A DNA stretch of 64,000 nt, taken from assembly GCF_039555755.1 (NCBI RefSeq), contig NZ_CP154631.1, positions 3,100,001 to 3,164,000 of the forward strand, given 5' to 3'. The stretch is from Pseudomonas sediminis (GTDB taxonomy: Bacteria; Pseudomonadota; Gammaproteobacteria; Pseudomonadales; Pseudomonadaceae). The position numbers were made by a program, and so were the translations under genes. This document shows positions 16,051-25,119 of the stretch, piece after piece (within the stretch, counting starts at the first letter, position 1; every line of letters starts with the position of its first letter). A model generated the notes under the pieces. It was not told where the DNA came from. It ran no database searches and saw only the letters and a list, made by a program, of their open reading frames with translations.

Positions 16051-16055
16051 CCGCG

Positions 16056-17165
16056 ATGCAGGCGCCGCACGATTCGCCCCAGGCCGCCTATCAGCGTGCG
16101 CTTGCTGCCGGTTTCGTAGTCGATGCCGCGCAGCGCCGTGCGGTCGAGGCGCTGCAGCACTGTCATGAGGCTGTTGAGCGAGGTGAAAGGCCTCTTGGCG
16201 TCTACCTCTGGGGGCCGGTCGGGCGTGGCAAGACCTGGCTGATGGACAGCTTTTTCAACGCTTTGCGCGTGCCGGCGCGGCGGCAGCATTTTCATCATTT
16301 CATGCAGTGGGTGCATCGCCGGCAGTTTCAGCTCACTGGCAATGCCGACCCGCTGCGCCTGCTGGCCGAGGAGTTGGGGCGTGAGGTGCGCGTGCTGTGT
16401 TTCGACGAGCTGTTCGTCAGCGATATCGGCGATGCCATGCTGCTCGGCCGCCTGCTCAGTCTGGTCGTGGAGCAGGGTATGGTGCTGGTGGCGACCTCCA
16501 ACCAGCCGCCGGATCAGCTCTACGCAGAGGGCTACAACCGCGAGCGCTTCCTTCCGGCTATCGCCGCGCTCACGGCGCACATGCAGGTGGTGGCGGTCGA
16601 CGGCGAGCAGGATCACCGCCTGCATCCCGGTGCAGAAGTGCAGCGCTATTGGGTACGGCAGCCGCAGGCGTTGGGCGAGCTGTTCGCTCAATTGAGCGAG
16701 GGGCAGGTCATTAGCGGTGAACCTGTGGAGTTGGCCCACCGCAGCGTGGTGACCCTCGGTCAAAGCCCGGCGGCACTCTGGTGCCGTTTCCGCGATCTAT
16801 GCGAGCAGCCATTGGCAGCGGTGGATTTCATCGAATTGTGCGAGCGCTTTCCGGCCATCCTGCTTGGCGAAGTGCCGCGCCTGGATGGCGAGCAACGCGA
16901 GGGGCGCATCGCCCGTGGCACCGAGGACGGTGCCGAACGGGTCGATGCCGGGGATCGGCAATTGCCGGCTTTGTCTCGTAACGACGATGCGGTGCGCCGC
17001 TTCATCGCCCTGGTCGACGAGTGCTACGACCGCCGCGTGCCACTCTACATCGAGGCCGCGGTGGCCCTGGATGAACTCTACACTCAGGGCTACCTCGATT
17101 TTGCCTTCCGCCGTACGCTCAGTCGCCTTCGCGAGATGCAAATGCAGCGATTTGGCGCCAGCTGA
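16056..17165 (+). CDS. AFG1/ZapE-type AAA ATPase
   Basis: Start taken at ATG 16056; a TTG at 16047 overlapping the nitrilase stop is an alternative. About 369 residues with Walker A GPVGRGKT (about 53-60), Walker B VLCFDELFVSD, and the sensor stretch VATSNQPPDQLY. C-terminal FRRTLSRLREMQ matches the AFG1/ZapE end. E. coli ZapE is a cell-division ATPase that associates with the Z ring under stress. This copy sits behind a GNAT/nitrilase pair and may be a divergent paralogue rather than the main zapE. Confidence 0.87.
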   Translation: MQAPHDSPQAAYQRALAAGFVVDAAQRRAVEALQHCHEAVERGERPLGVYLWGPVGRGKTWLMDSFFNALRVPARRQHFHHFMQWVHRRQFQLTGNADPLRLLAEELGREVRVLCFDELFVSDIGDAMLLGRLLSLVVEQGMVLVATSNQPPDQLYAEGYNRERFLPAIAALTAHMQVVAVDGEQDHRLHPGAEVQRYWVRQPQALGELFAQLSEGQVISGEPVELAHRSVVTLGQSPAALWCRFRDLCEQPLAAVDFIELCERFPAILLGEVPRLDGEQREGRIARGTEDGAERVDAGDRQLPALSRNDDAVRRFIALVDECYDRRVPLYIEAAVALDELYTQGYLDFAFRRTLSRLREMQMQRFGAS

Positions 17166-17166
17166 T

Positions 17167-17715
17167 TCAGCCGGCCAGATACTGCTCGGTCGAAACCACG
17201 TTCGCGTAGGCGAAGGCCAGTGCGGCCATATAGGCGGCATGCACCTGGGCGGCCGGAATCGATTGCCCCTCGAATTCCTGGTCGCGCGTCGCGCAGGCAT
17301 CGTGAATGACCGTGGTGACATAGCCGAAGTCGCTGCTGGCACGGGCTGCGGCATCGATGCACATATGACTCATGGCGCCAACCAGGGTGATCTGCTCGAT
17401 GCCGGCGGCGTCCAGCTGAGCCTTGAGGTCGGTGCCGAGGAAGGCGTTGACCTGATGCTTGAGCACCACCACTTCGCTCTCCAGCGGCTGCACCTGCGGA
17501 TGGATGTTCGCACCAGCGCTGCCGGGAACGAAGAAGGGCGCGTCGGCGCTTTCGAATTCATGGCGTACATGGATCACCTTATCGCCCGCCTGGCGTGCTG
17601 CCGCCAGCACGCGGGCGGCGTTGGCGGTTGCTCCGTCCATGCCTTCGAGCGACCACTTGCCGCCGGCAAAATAGTCATTCTGGATGTCGATCAGGATCAG
17701 GGCGCGCTTGCTCAT
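17167..17715 (-). CDS. Cysteine hydrolase (isochorismatase-like)
   Basis: 182 residues with the catalytic triad Asp10 (ALILIDIQNDYF), Lys86 (VVVLKHQVNAF) and Cys119 (GAMSHMCIDAAA). The cis-peptide-type GAMSHMC loop is standard for the family. Divergent from the GlxA-like regulator that starts 95 nt away, an arrangement typical of a cysteine hydrolase controlled by its neighbouring AraC/DJ-1 regulator. Could act on nicotinamide, isochorismate or an amide. Confidence 0.9.
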   Translation of the reverse strand: MSKRALILIDIQNDYFAGGKWSLEGMDGATANAARVLAAARQAGDKVIHVRHEFESADAPFFVPGSAGANIHPQVQPLESEVVVLKHQVNAFLGTDLKAQLDAAGIEQITLVGAMSHMCIDAAARASSDFGYVTTVIHDACATRDQEFEGQSIPAAQVHAAYMAALAFAYANVVSTEQYLAG

Positions 17716-17809
17716 GGTTGTCTCCGTGGGATGATGTGCGGCAAACCTTATCGCCCTGGCGCGCCTGCGAGGATGGGCGCGGCCGACAATCTGCGGGGAA
17801 AAACTGACA

Positions 17810-18784
17810 ATGAGCGAGCGCTGTCTGGAGATTGGCCTGTTGCGCTACCCCGGTGCCCAGCTGGCAGCGGTGTATGGTCTGGGCGATCTGTTCGCGGTGG
17901 CCAATCGCATGGCCGCCGGGCAGGGGCGTGAGGGGCTGCCTCGGCTGCGGGTCAGTCACTGGCAGGCCGATGAAGCAGGACAGCTTCAGCGCATGTTCGA
18001 CAGCTTGCCGCAGGCCGAGGGTACGCCGCAGGTAGTGATCTTGCCGCCCTGTCTGGACGATGCTGCTGAGCAGCCGCTCGCTGCCGTGTACCGTGACTGG
18101 CTGCGTGCACAGCACGGCGCCGGCGTGCTGCTGGCTTCGGTCTGTGCCGGCGCCTTTGCGCTGGCCGAGTCCGGTTTGCTCGATGGGCGCACGGTGACTA
18201 CCCACTGGGCGCTGGCAGCGCAGATGGCGGCGCGTTTTCCACAGGTGCAGGTACTGCCCGAACGCATGGTGATCGATGACGGTGACCTGATCACCGCCGG
18301 TGGTCTGATGGCCTGGACCGATCTCGGTCTGGCCATTGTTACTCGCCTGCTGGGGCCGACCATCGCCGCCGAGACCGCGCGCTTTCTGGTGGTGGACCTG
18401 AACCGTGAATCGCAGCGCCATTTCAGCAGCTTCGCGCCCAGCCTCGATCACGGCGATGCCGCAGTGCTTGCCGTGCAGCGCTGGTTGCAGGGGCAGGAGG
18501 GCGCCGAGGCGAGCCTGGCCGATATGGCCGCGCGTGCCGGGCTGGGGGAGCGCACCTTTCTGCGTCGCTTTCGCGCCGCCACCGGGCTGAAGCCCACCGA
18601 GTACTGCCAGCGGCTACGTGTGAGCAAGGCGCGCGAAATGCTCGAGTTCACTCGCCAGAGCATCGACCAGGTGGCCTGGCAGGTGGGGTATCGCGACAGT
18701 GGCGCGTTTCGCAAGGTCTTCACTCGTCTGGTGGGCCTGTCGCCTGGCGATTACCGGCGGCGTTTCGGCACCACTGCGCGTTAG
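17810..18784 (+). CDS. GlxA-family AraC regulator (DJ-1-like plus HTH)
   Basis: 324 residues. The N-terminal half (1-195) is a DJ-1/PfpI-type sensor domain with Cys in LASVCAGAFALAESG at the nucleophile-elbow position. The C-terminal 110 residues hold two AraC helix-turn-helix units (ASLADMAARAGLGERTFLRRF and IDQVAWQVGYRDSGAFRKVF). It probably controls the divergent cysteine hydrolase gene. The 94-nt intergenic region should hold its operator. Confidence 0.92.
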   Translation: MSERCLEIGLLRYPGAQLAAVYGLGDLFAVANRMAAGQGREGLPRLRVSHWQADEAGQLQRMFDSLPQAEGTPQVVILPPCLDDAAEQPLAAVYRDWLRAQHGAGVLLASVCAGAFALAESGLLDGRTVTTHWALAAQMAARFPQVQVLPERMVIDDGDLITAGGLMAWTDLGLAIVTRLLGPTIAAETARFLVVDLNRESQRHFSSFAPSLDHGDAAVLAVQRWLQGQEGAEASLADMAARAGLGERTFLRRFRAATGLKPTEYCQRLRVSKAREMLEFTRQSIDQVAWQVGYRDSGAFRKVFTRLVGLSPGDYRRRFGTTAR

Positions 18785-19455
18785 ACCGAGTCTTCCGCCG
18801 CCAGGCCCGCTGGATTATCGCGAGTCGGCATGGCAAGAATTTCTGGCAGTACTTCGCGGGCGAAAACCTTGTGCAGTCGGCGCAGCTCGGCCACCGGGTC
18901 GAGGTGATGGTCAACGCGGATGTCCCACAGCGGATACTCCTCCTGATCGACCACGTAGATCACCGCGGAGGATTCGCCATGACTGTCGCCGCCGCAGCGG
19001 TCGCCAGCGGCCAGGGCTTCGATCAGTCGCTCGATCAGTGGGCGTTTCTCCGCGTGGCGGAAGGCTTCGGCCACGGCGTCCAGAACCTGCGGGCCGACCA
19101 GGCGATTGCCCTGCACGGAGAACTGTTCGCCGCTCAGCGAGCCGGCCCAGGGCAGGCACTTGTCGCCGGTCCAGCACAGGCTGTCACCCTGAGCGTCGAT
19201 CAGCGCGCATTGGCGCAGTTCCATGCACGGATCGGTGTCTTTGAGCCGCTCCAGCACTTCCTTAGCCGACAATCCCTGACGCAGTAGCGCCAGTCCATCC
19301 AGACCCAGATAGGGGTTGACCTGCGCCTGGGTGGCTACCGCTCCTGCACCGGCGGCAGCATGACTGAGTAGTTTGCCGACGGCGGGCATCGCAGTGGCCG
19401 CGGCGACGCCGAACTGTCCGCTGTGTGGGCAGCGGGCAACGATGGAAAAGGTCAT
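18781..19455 (-). CDS. DUF1028 family protein (Ntn-hydrolase-like)
   Basis: 224 residues starting MTFSIVARCPHSGQFGVAAAT, the standard DUF1028 opening. GDSLCWTGDKCLPWAG and VLDAVAEAF follow. The fold is related to Ntn hydrolases, and members sit near peptidase or amino-acid genes. It is convergent with the GlxA-like gene (stops overlap by 4 nt) and divergent from dsdA, with a palindrome at 19494-19519 between the two. Confidence 0.88.
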   Translation of the reverse strand: MTFSIVARCPHSGQFGVAAATAMPAVGKLLSHAAAGAGAVATQAQVNPYLGLDGLALLRQGLSAKEVLERLKDTDPCMELRQCALIDAQGDSLCWTGDKCLPWAGSLSGEQFSVQGNRLVGPQVLDAVAEAFRHAEKRPLIERLIEALAAGDRCGGDSHGESSAVIYVVDQEEYPLWDIRVDHHLDPVAELRRLHKVFAREVLPEILAMPTRDNPAGLAAEDSV

Positions 19456-19493
19456 GGCAACTCCTTGGCGGTTTCCCGGTTAGGCCACTCCTG

Positions 19494-19519
19494 GGCAGGT
19501 ATCGTTCCGCTTACCTGCC
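19494..19519. promoter_or_regulatory. Palindrome between DUF1028 gene and dsdA
   Basis: GGCAGGTA, a 10-nt spacer, then TACCTGCC: perfect 8-nt arms in the 125-nt gap between two divergent genes. Could be an operator for one or both. No regulator is identified. Confidence 0.35.
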
Positions 19520-19580
19520 GCTCGTGGCCTTTGCCAGATGGCTGTCAGCGTCATCTAATGGGCGTTGTTAACGGCCTGCA

Positions 19581-20951
19581 ATGAGGAAACTGCCGATGAT
19601 CCTTGGTCAGCCGCTCGCCCAGTGGCGCGCGCAATACCCGCTACTCGACGAGCTGATCGCCTTGCGTGAAACAAGCTGGTTCAACCCCGCCGTGGCACCT
19701 GTCAGCGAGGCGCTGGGGGATGTGGGCTTGAACGCCGCAGACGTGGCCGACGCCAGCGCCCGTCTCGCGCGGTTCGCGCCTTATCTGGCTCGCGTGTTTC
19801 CGCAGACGGCCACCAGCGGTGGCATCATCGAGTCGGACATCCTGCCCGTGTCGCAGATGCGCGAGTTGCTCATTAATGAGGCCCAGGCAGACGGCGAGAT
19901 CGGCGCCCTGTGGCTCAAGCGCGATAGCCACCTGCCCATCTCCGGTTCGATCAAGGCCCGTGGCGGCATCTACGAGGTGCTCAAACATGCCGAGGACCTG
20001 GCACTGGCTGCTGGGCTGCTGAGCCTCGATGACGATTATGCCTGCCTCGACAGCGAAGAGATGCGCGCCTTCTTCGGTGGCTATCAGGTAGCCGTCGGCT
20101 CTACCGGCAACCTGGGGTTGTCCATCGGCATCATCAGCGCGCGGCTGGGTTTCCAGGCCACGGTGCACATGTCCGCTGATGCGCGCCAATGGAAGAAGGG
20201 CAAGCTGCGCGCCCATGGCGTGACGGTGGTCGAGTACGCCAGCGATTACAGCGTTGCGGTGGAGCAGGGGCGGCGTCAGGCCGAAGGCGATCCGCGCTGC
20301 CACTTCGTCGATGACGAAAATTCCAGGCACCTGTTCCTCGGCTACGCGGTGGCCGGCGAACGCCTCAAGCAGCAACTGGCGACGGCCGGTGTCGTGGTCG
20401 ATGCCGAGCATCCGCTGTTTGTCTACCTGCCCTGTGGCGTCGGCGGTGGACCGGGTGGCGTGGCCTTCGGCCTGAAGCTGGCGTTCGGCGATGCGGTGCA
20501 CTGCCTGTTCGCCGAACCGACCCATTCACCGTGCATGCTGCTCGGCGTTCATACCGGACGGCATGAAGAATTGGCGGTGCAGGATTTCGGTATCGACAAC
20601 CGCACGGCTGCCGACGGACTGGCCGTGGGGAGACCATCCGGCTTCGTCGGCCGCGCCATGCAGCGCCTGATCGATGGCTATTACACGGTCAGCGATGAGC
20701 AGCTGTTCCGTTACCTGGCACTGCTTGAGCGTGCTGAAGGTCAGCGCCTCGAACCTTCGGCCCTGGCCGGCATGCCGGGTGTGCTGCGTGTGCTGGGTGA
20801 GCAGCAGGGCTATCGCTCGCGCATCGGCCTGACGGCGCAGCGCCTGGCGCGGTCCACCCACCTGGTGTGGGCGACCGGCGGCAGCATGGTGCCGGAAGCG
20901 GAGATGGACCATTACCTGGCGCGTGGCCGGCAGTTGCTGCAGGACGCCTGA
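19581..20951 (+). CDS. dsdA: D-serine ammonia-lyase (D-serine dehydratase)
   Basis: A 456-residue fold-type II PLP enzyme converting D-serine to pyruvate and ammonia. The Schiff-base Lys125 is in GSIKARGG, the phosphate loop is the glycine-rich [10 protein letters not shown], and GSTGNLGLS contacts the cofactor. Length and order match DsdA (about 440-450). ATG at 19581 has AATGAGG upstream. No dsdC or dsdX neighbour is present; regulation may use the palindrome upstream. A terminator follows at 20958. Confidence 0.93.
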   Translation: MRKLPMILGQPLAQWRAQYPLLDELIALRETSWFNPAVAPVSEALGDVGLNAADVADASARLARFAPYLARVFPQTATSGGIIESDILPVSQMRELLINEAQADGEIGALWLKRDSHLPISGSIKARGGIYEVLKHAEDLALAAGLLSLDDDYACLDSEEMRAFFGGYQVAVGSTGNLGLSIGIISARLGFQATVHMSADARQWKKGKLRAHGVTVVEYASDYSVAVEQGRRQAEGDPRCHFVDDENSRHLFLGYAVAGERLKQQLATAGVVVDAEHPLFVYLPCGVGGGPGGVAFGLKLAFGDAVHCLFAEPTHSPCMLLGVHTGRHEELAVQDFGIDNRTAADGLAVGRPSGFVGRAMQRLIDGYYTVSDEQLFRYLALLERAEGQRLEPSALAGMPGVLRVLGEQQGYRSRIGLTAQRLARSTHLVWATGGSMVPEAEMDHYLARGRQLLQDA

Positions 20952-20957
20952 AAACAC

Positions 20958-20984
20958 AGAAGCCCGGCACTTGGCCGGGCTTCT
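20958..20984. terminator. Intrinsic terminator, usable in both directions
   Basis: AGAAGCCCGGC, a 5-nt loop, GCCGGGCTTCT: perfect 11-nt arms between the convergent ends of dsdA and fumA, followed by TGCTTTG on the plus strand. Confidence 0.85.
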
Positions 20985-21002
20985 GCTTTGCAGCGTTGAC
21001 GC

Positions 21003-22526
21003 TTACTTCACTTCCACTGCCAGGCTTTCGGCGATCTTCTTGTTCCAGATCGCCGGGCCGGTGATGTGTACCGATTCGCCGTTGCTGTCGACAGCAACGG
21101 TAACCGGCATGTCCTTCACTTCGAACTCGTAGATCGCTTCCATGCCCAGTTCGGCGAAGGCCAGCACCTTGGACTTCTTGATCGCCTGGGCCACCAGATA
21201 GGCAGCGCCGCCGACGGCCATCAGGTACACGGCCTTGTTGTCCTTGATCGCTTCGATGGCGGTCGGGCCGCGCTCGGATTTGCCGATCATGCCCAGCAGA
21301 CCAGTCTGCTCGAGAATCTGCCGGGTGAACTTGTCCATCCGCGTGGCGGTGGTCGGGCCAGCCGGGCCTACCACTTCGTCACCGATCGGATCGACCGGGC
21401 CCACGTAATAAATGAAGCGGCCTTTCAGATCGACCGGCAGTTGTTCACCCTTGTTGAGCATCTCGACCATGCGCTTGTGCGCGGCGTCGCGGCCAGTGAG
21501 CATCTTGCCGTTGAGCAGGATGGTCTCGCCCGGCTTCCAGCTCTGTACGTCTTCCGGGGTGAGGGTGTCGAGGTCGACGCGACGTGCGCTCGGGCCGGCT
21601 TCCCAGACGATTTCCGGATAGGCGTCCAAATCCGGTGCTTCCAGCTCGGCCGGGCCGGAGCCGTCGAGCACGAAGTGGGCGTGACGGGTGGCGGCGCAGT
21701 TGGGGATCATGCACACCGGCAGCGAAGCTGCGTGGGTCGGGTAATCCATGATCTTGACGTCGAGCACGGTGGTCAGGCCGCCCAGGCCCTGGGCGCCGAT
21801 GCCCAGCTGGTTGACCTTCTCGAACAGCTCCAGACGCAGCTCTTCGATCTTGTTTTGAGGGCCACGAGCCTGCAGTTCGTGGATGTCGATGTGCTCCATG
21901 AGCACTTCCTTGGCCATCACCGCGGCCTTCTCGGCGGTACCGCCGATGCCGATGCCGAGCATGCCGGGCGGGCACCAGCCGGCGCCCATGGTCGGCACGG
22001 TCTTGAGTACCCAGTCGACGATCGAGTCGGACGGGTTGAGCATGGCCATCTTCGACTTGTTCTCGGAGCCGCCGCCCTTGGCCGCGACGTCCACTTCCAC
22101 CTTGTCGCCAGGGACGATGGAGTAGTGGATCACCGCCGGGGTGTTGTCCTTGGTGTTCTTGCGGGCACCGGCCGGGTCGGCCAGGATCGAGGCGCGCAGA
22201 ACGTTCTCGGGCAGGTTGTAGGCGCGACGCACGCCCTCGTTGATCATGTCGTCGACGCTCATGGTGGCGCCGTCCCAGCGCACGTCCATACCGACTTTGA
22301 TGAATACGGTGACGATGCCGGTGTCCTGGCAAATCGGGCGGTGGCCGGTGGCACACATGCGTGAGTTGATCAGGATCTGCGCCATGGAGTCCTTGGCGGC
22401 CGGCGACTCTTCCTTCAGGTAGGCCTCGTGCATCGCCTGGATGAAGTCGACGGGGTGGTAATAGGAGATGAACTGCAGTGCGTCGGCAACGCTCTGAATC
22501 AGGTCGTCCTGCTTGATCACGGTCAT
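21003..22526 (-). CDS. fumA: Class I fumarate hydratase (iron-sulphur)
   Basis: A 507-residue class I fumarase interconverting fumarate and malate in the TCA cycle. The N-terminal domain carries RMCATGHRPICQDTG (Cys58, Cys66), and PVCMIPNCAATRH supplies a further cysteine for the 4Fe-4S cluster. The C-terminal beta domain ends with the TGPAIWNKKIAE motif. ATG at 22526 has GAGGAG 7 nt upstream. In P. aeruginosa the equivalent gene lies beside sadC, as here. A long hairpin sits 68-110 nt upstream. Confidence 0.95.
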   Translation of the reverse strand: MTVIKQDDLIQSVADALQFISYYHPVDFIQAMHEAYLKEESPAAKDSMAQILINSRMCATGHRPICQDTGIVTVFIKVGMDVRWDGATMSVDDMINEGVRRAYNLPENVLRASILADPAGARKNTKDNTPAVIHYSIVPGDKVEVDVAAKGGGSENKSKMAMLNPSDSIVDWVLKTVPTMGAGWCPPGMLGIGIGGTAEKAAVMAKEVLMEHIDIHELQARGPQNKIEELRLELFEKVNQLGIGAQGLGGLTTVLDVKIMDYPTHAASLPVCMIPNCAATRHAHFVLDGSGPAELEAPDLDAYPEIVWEAGPSARRVDLDTLTPEDVQSWKPGETILLNGKMLTGRDAAHKRMVEMLNKGEQLPVDLKGRFIYYVGPVDPIGDEVVGPAGPTTATRMDKFTRQILEQTGLLGMIGKSERGPTAIEAIKDNKAVYLMAVGGAAYLVAQAIKKSKVLAFAELGMEAIYEFEVKDMPVTVAVDSNGESVHITGPAIWNKKIAESLAVEVK

Positions 22527-22999
22527 TGGGGCGCTCCTCTATCAGGGAACATCAACAAGGAAGCGCCGGACAAGACCCGGCGCAACGGCGGAAGGGCAGC
22601 TCTGAAAATTACCTTTGATATTTTTCAGAGCTGCCCAAAAAGGCGCGGCAGTATACCGCAGCCAGCCGTGACGGGCACAGCAGCCAAAGGTCGATGGCAA
22701 GCGCAGTGGGCGGTTATCGGGCGTTTGCAGGACGACCTCGGTTTTGGCTTTCTGCGTCGCTGTGCCAACTACATCCACACGGTCGTGCCTTGTCAGCGCT
22801 ATTTGATAATTGGCGGGACGCCAGCCGGGTCACATGCTCATTCATCGCTTGTAACGTCGAGCGCGACTGCAAGCGTTTTCGACTGTTCTCTCTTGCGCCG
22901 ACTGGCTCGCTGCGATTTTAGGCGGCCCCCTACTGCGGCCTAGGTTTTTTGTGATCACAGGGGTAGAGTACGGCCAGATGCCAGTATGGGATGGAGCCC
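22527..22999. other. Intergenic region between fumA and sadC (473 nt)
   Basis: Holds the divergent promoters of fumA and sadC. I see one strong inverted repeat (22594-22636) and a 10-nt dyad TGTGATCACA at 22950-22959. The open frames here have no ribosome site or recognisable protein, so no gene is called. Confidence 0.6.
22594..22636. promoter_or_regulatory. Long inverted repeat in the fumA leader/promoter
   Basis: GGGCAGCTCTGAAAA and its complement (TTTTCAGAGCTGCCC) flank a 13-nt A/T-rich centre. Neither side is followed by a T-run, so it is a poor intrinsic terminator. It is more likely a leader hairpin or an operator in front of fumA. Confidence 0.6.
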
Positions 23000-24127
23000 A
23001 TGAGCTCAACGACTCGCCGGGGAACGCAACGCAGCCTGCAGAGCCTCCTGCTCAAACGCTTCGCCATGGCCTTCGCTACTTACGCGATGATGGCGCTCGT
23101 CTGCTGGTTCGCTGTATTCAATGGCCTTTTCTTCGGTTCCATCAGCACCGCTGCCTGGCTGACCCTGGGTGTTTTCGGCAGCCAATTGGTATTTCTCTGG
23201 CTGTTTCTGTCCGGCCGCAACCTGCGATGTGAAGATCCCAGCCTGACCGAAGCCCAGGTACTGGTGGCGCTGGCCTGGCAGCCACCGGTGCTGGCGCTGT
23301 TCGACAGCGCGCGCGGCGTGATGATGGTCTTCTACGTACTGATTCTGCTGTTCGGCGTGTTCCAGCTGCCGCCGCGGGTGTTCGTGCGTTGCGCCGCGTT
23401 CGCTTTCTTCGGTTTCACTGCGATGATACTGGTCGAGGCCTACCGCATGCAGTTGGTTGACCCGAGCATGGCCTGGCTACAGGTGTGGGTGCTGTTCATC
23501 TTGCTGGTCTGGCTATGTCTGTTCTCCAGCTACGTGCAGGCCATGCGCAAACGCATGCGCCAACGCCGCTTCGCCCTGCAAGCGCACCAGGACACCCTGC
23601 GTGGGATGATGCGTCAGCTCGAGGACCTGGTCGCCACCGATGAGCTCACCGGCCTGTTCAATCGTCGTCATTTCCTGCGTCTGGCCACCCGCGAACTGGG
23701 GCATCTGGACCACGGGCGGCATCACGGCCTGGCGCTGATCGACCTGGACCATTTCAAGCGAATCAACGATGCTCATGGCCATGCTGCGGGTGATCGGGTG
23801 CTGCAAACCTTCGCCGCGGTGGCCCGTGCCTGTCTGCGTGACGGCGACATCATTGCCCGCTATGGCGGTGAGGAATTCGTCCTGCTATTGCCCAATACCG
23901 ATGCTGATCAGTTCACCGCCTGCTGCGAGCGCTTGCGCGAAGCCTTCGCCAAGGCCGAGCCAGTGGGCGTGAAGGTCGATAATCTGAGCCTCTCCGCCGG
24001 CATGACACTGTTGGTCGCCGGGGACGATCTCGATGAAGCGCTGCAGCGTGCCGATCAGGCGCTCTATCAGGCCAAGCGCGGCGGCCGCAATCGTTGCGAC
24101 GCCAGCTGGGAGAACGCGGGTGCCTGA
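23000..24127 (+). CDS. sadC: Membrane diguanylate cyclase (SadC-like)
   Basis: Start at ATG 23000 or 9 nt earlier. About 375 residues with five or six membrane helices in the first 180 residues, a coiled stretch (MRKRMRQRRFALQAHQD), then a full GGDEF domain. The active motif is GGEEF, and the product-inhibition I-site RDGD stands five residues before it, so it should make c-di-GMP with feedback. Position between fumA and the ferredoxin reductase matches P. aeruginosa sadC, which drives surface attachment. It is shorter than the P. aeruginosa protein as I remember it. Confidence 0.82.
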   Translation: MSSTTRRGTQRSLQSLLLKRFAMAFATYAMMALVCWFAVFNGLFFGSISTAAWLTLGVFGSQLVFLWLFLSGRNLRCEDPSLTEAQVLVALAWQPPVLALFDSARGVMMVFYVLILLFGVFQLPPRVFVRCAAFAFFGFTAMILVEAYRMQLVDPSMAWLQVWVLFILLVWLCLFSSYVQAMRKRMRQRRFALQAHQDTLRGMMRQLEDLVATDELTGLFNRRHFLRLATRELGHLDHGRHHGLALIDLDHFKRINDAHGHAAGDRVLQTFAAVARACLRDGDIIARYGGEEFVLLLPNTDADQFTACCERLREAFAKAEPVGVKVDNLSLSAGMTLLVAGDDLDEALQRADQALYQAKRGGRNRCDASWENAGA

Positions 24128-25058
24128 GCTGCGCGTCGGTGACCAGCTACTGCAAGTCGCCCAGCAAACCAACCTGCTCGATGCGTTGCTCTGCGGCGGT
24201 GTGGCGGTGCCCTACAGCTGTCGTGCCGGCAGCTGCCATGCTTGCCTTGTGCGTTGCGTTGCCGGCGAGCCGCTGGACCGTCAGCCCGAGGCACTGGCGG
24301 TCGGCAAGCGCGCCGAGGGCTGGCGCCTGGCCTGCCAGTGCCAGGTGATCGAGGATCTGCAGGTAGAGCCCTTCGACCCGCAGCATGACGGCCTGGCAGC
24401 CAAGGTGCTCGCACTGGACTGGCCCAGCCCGCAGGTTTTGCGCCTGCGCTTGCAACCGGCCAAACCACTGCGCTATCGCCCCGGCCAGCACCTGCTGCTG
24501 TGGAATGAGCAGGGTGTAGCGCGTCCCTATTCGTTGGCCAGCGTGCCGGGTGAGGACGACTGGCTGGAGTTTCACATCGACTGTCGCCTGCCCGGCGCGT
24601 TCTGCGATGCTGCGCGGCGCTTGCAGGTTGGCGACACGCTGCGGCTCGGCGAGCTGCGCGGTGGCGCTCTGCATTACGACGCCGATTGGCAAGCGCGACC
24701 ACTGTGGTTGCTTGCCGCCGGTACGGGGCTGGCGCCGTTGTACGGGGTCTTGCGTGACGCGCTTCGTCAGGAGCACCAGGGTGCCATCCGCCTGCTGCAC
24801 GTGGCGCATGAGCCGGCCGAGCATTATCTGGCGCACGAACTTCAGGCACTGGCTGCGCAGCACGCCAACCTGCAGGTGGAACTGGTGACGGCGGCGCAGT
24901 TGCCGGCTGCTTTGGCCGAACTGCGCCTTGTTTCGCGGCAAACCCTCGCCTTACTCTGCGGCCATCCCTTGACGGTCGACAGCTTCGCGCGGCGCCTCTA
25001 TATGGCCGGTTTGCCACGCAGTCAGATGCTCGCCGACGTTTTTCTCACTCGCGCATAG
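24120..25058 (+). CDS. 2Fe-2S ferredoxin plus FAD/NAD reductase
   Basis: Starts at GTG 24120, 8 nt inside the sadC end, with GGGAG upstream. 312 residues. An N-terminal plant-type 2Fe-2S domain has Cys34, Cys39, Cys42 and a fourth at 72 or 74 (CRAGSCHAC...CQC). Then an FAD domain (RPYSLAS) and an NAD(P) domain (AAGTGLAPLYGVL). It transfers electrons from NAD(P)H to an oxygenase or similar partner. Conserved neighbour of sadC and pykA; the partner is unknown. Confidence 0.9.
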   Translation: MPELRVGDQLLQVAQQTNLLDALLCGGVAVPYSCRAGSCHACLVRCVAGEPLDRQPEALAVGKRAEGWRLACQCQVIEDLQVEPFDPQHDGLAAKVLALDWPSPQVLRLRLQPAKPLRYRPGQHLLLWNEQGVARPYSLASVPGEDDWLEFHIDCRLPGAFCDAARRLQVGDTLRLGELRGGALHYDADWQARPLWLLAAGTGLAPLYGVLRDALRQEHQGAIRLLHVAHEPAEHYLAHELQALAAQHANLQVELVTAAQLPAALAELRLVSRQTLALLCGHPLTVDSFARRLYMAGLPRSQMLADVFLTRA

Positions 25059-25119
25059 GCTATGCCGGGCCGGTCAGGCCTTGCGCCGGTGCGTATGACG
25101 CACCCATTGGAGCCCTGGC

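Noticed and set aside
21066..22364. 432-codon plus-strand frame
   Set aside because: Shadow of fumA.
22950..22959. TGTGATCACA as a Vfr/CRP site
   Set aside because: The half-sites lack the 6-nt spacing needed for CRP-type binding.
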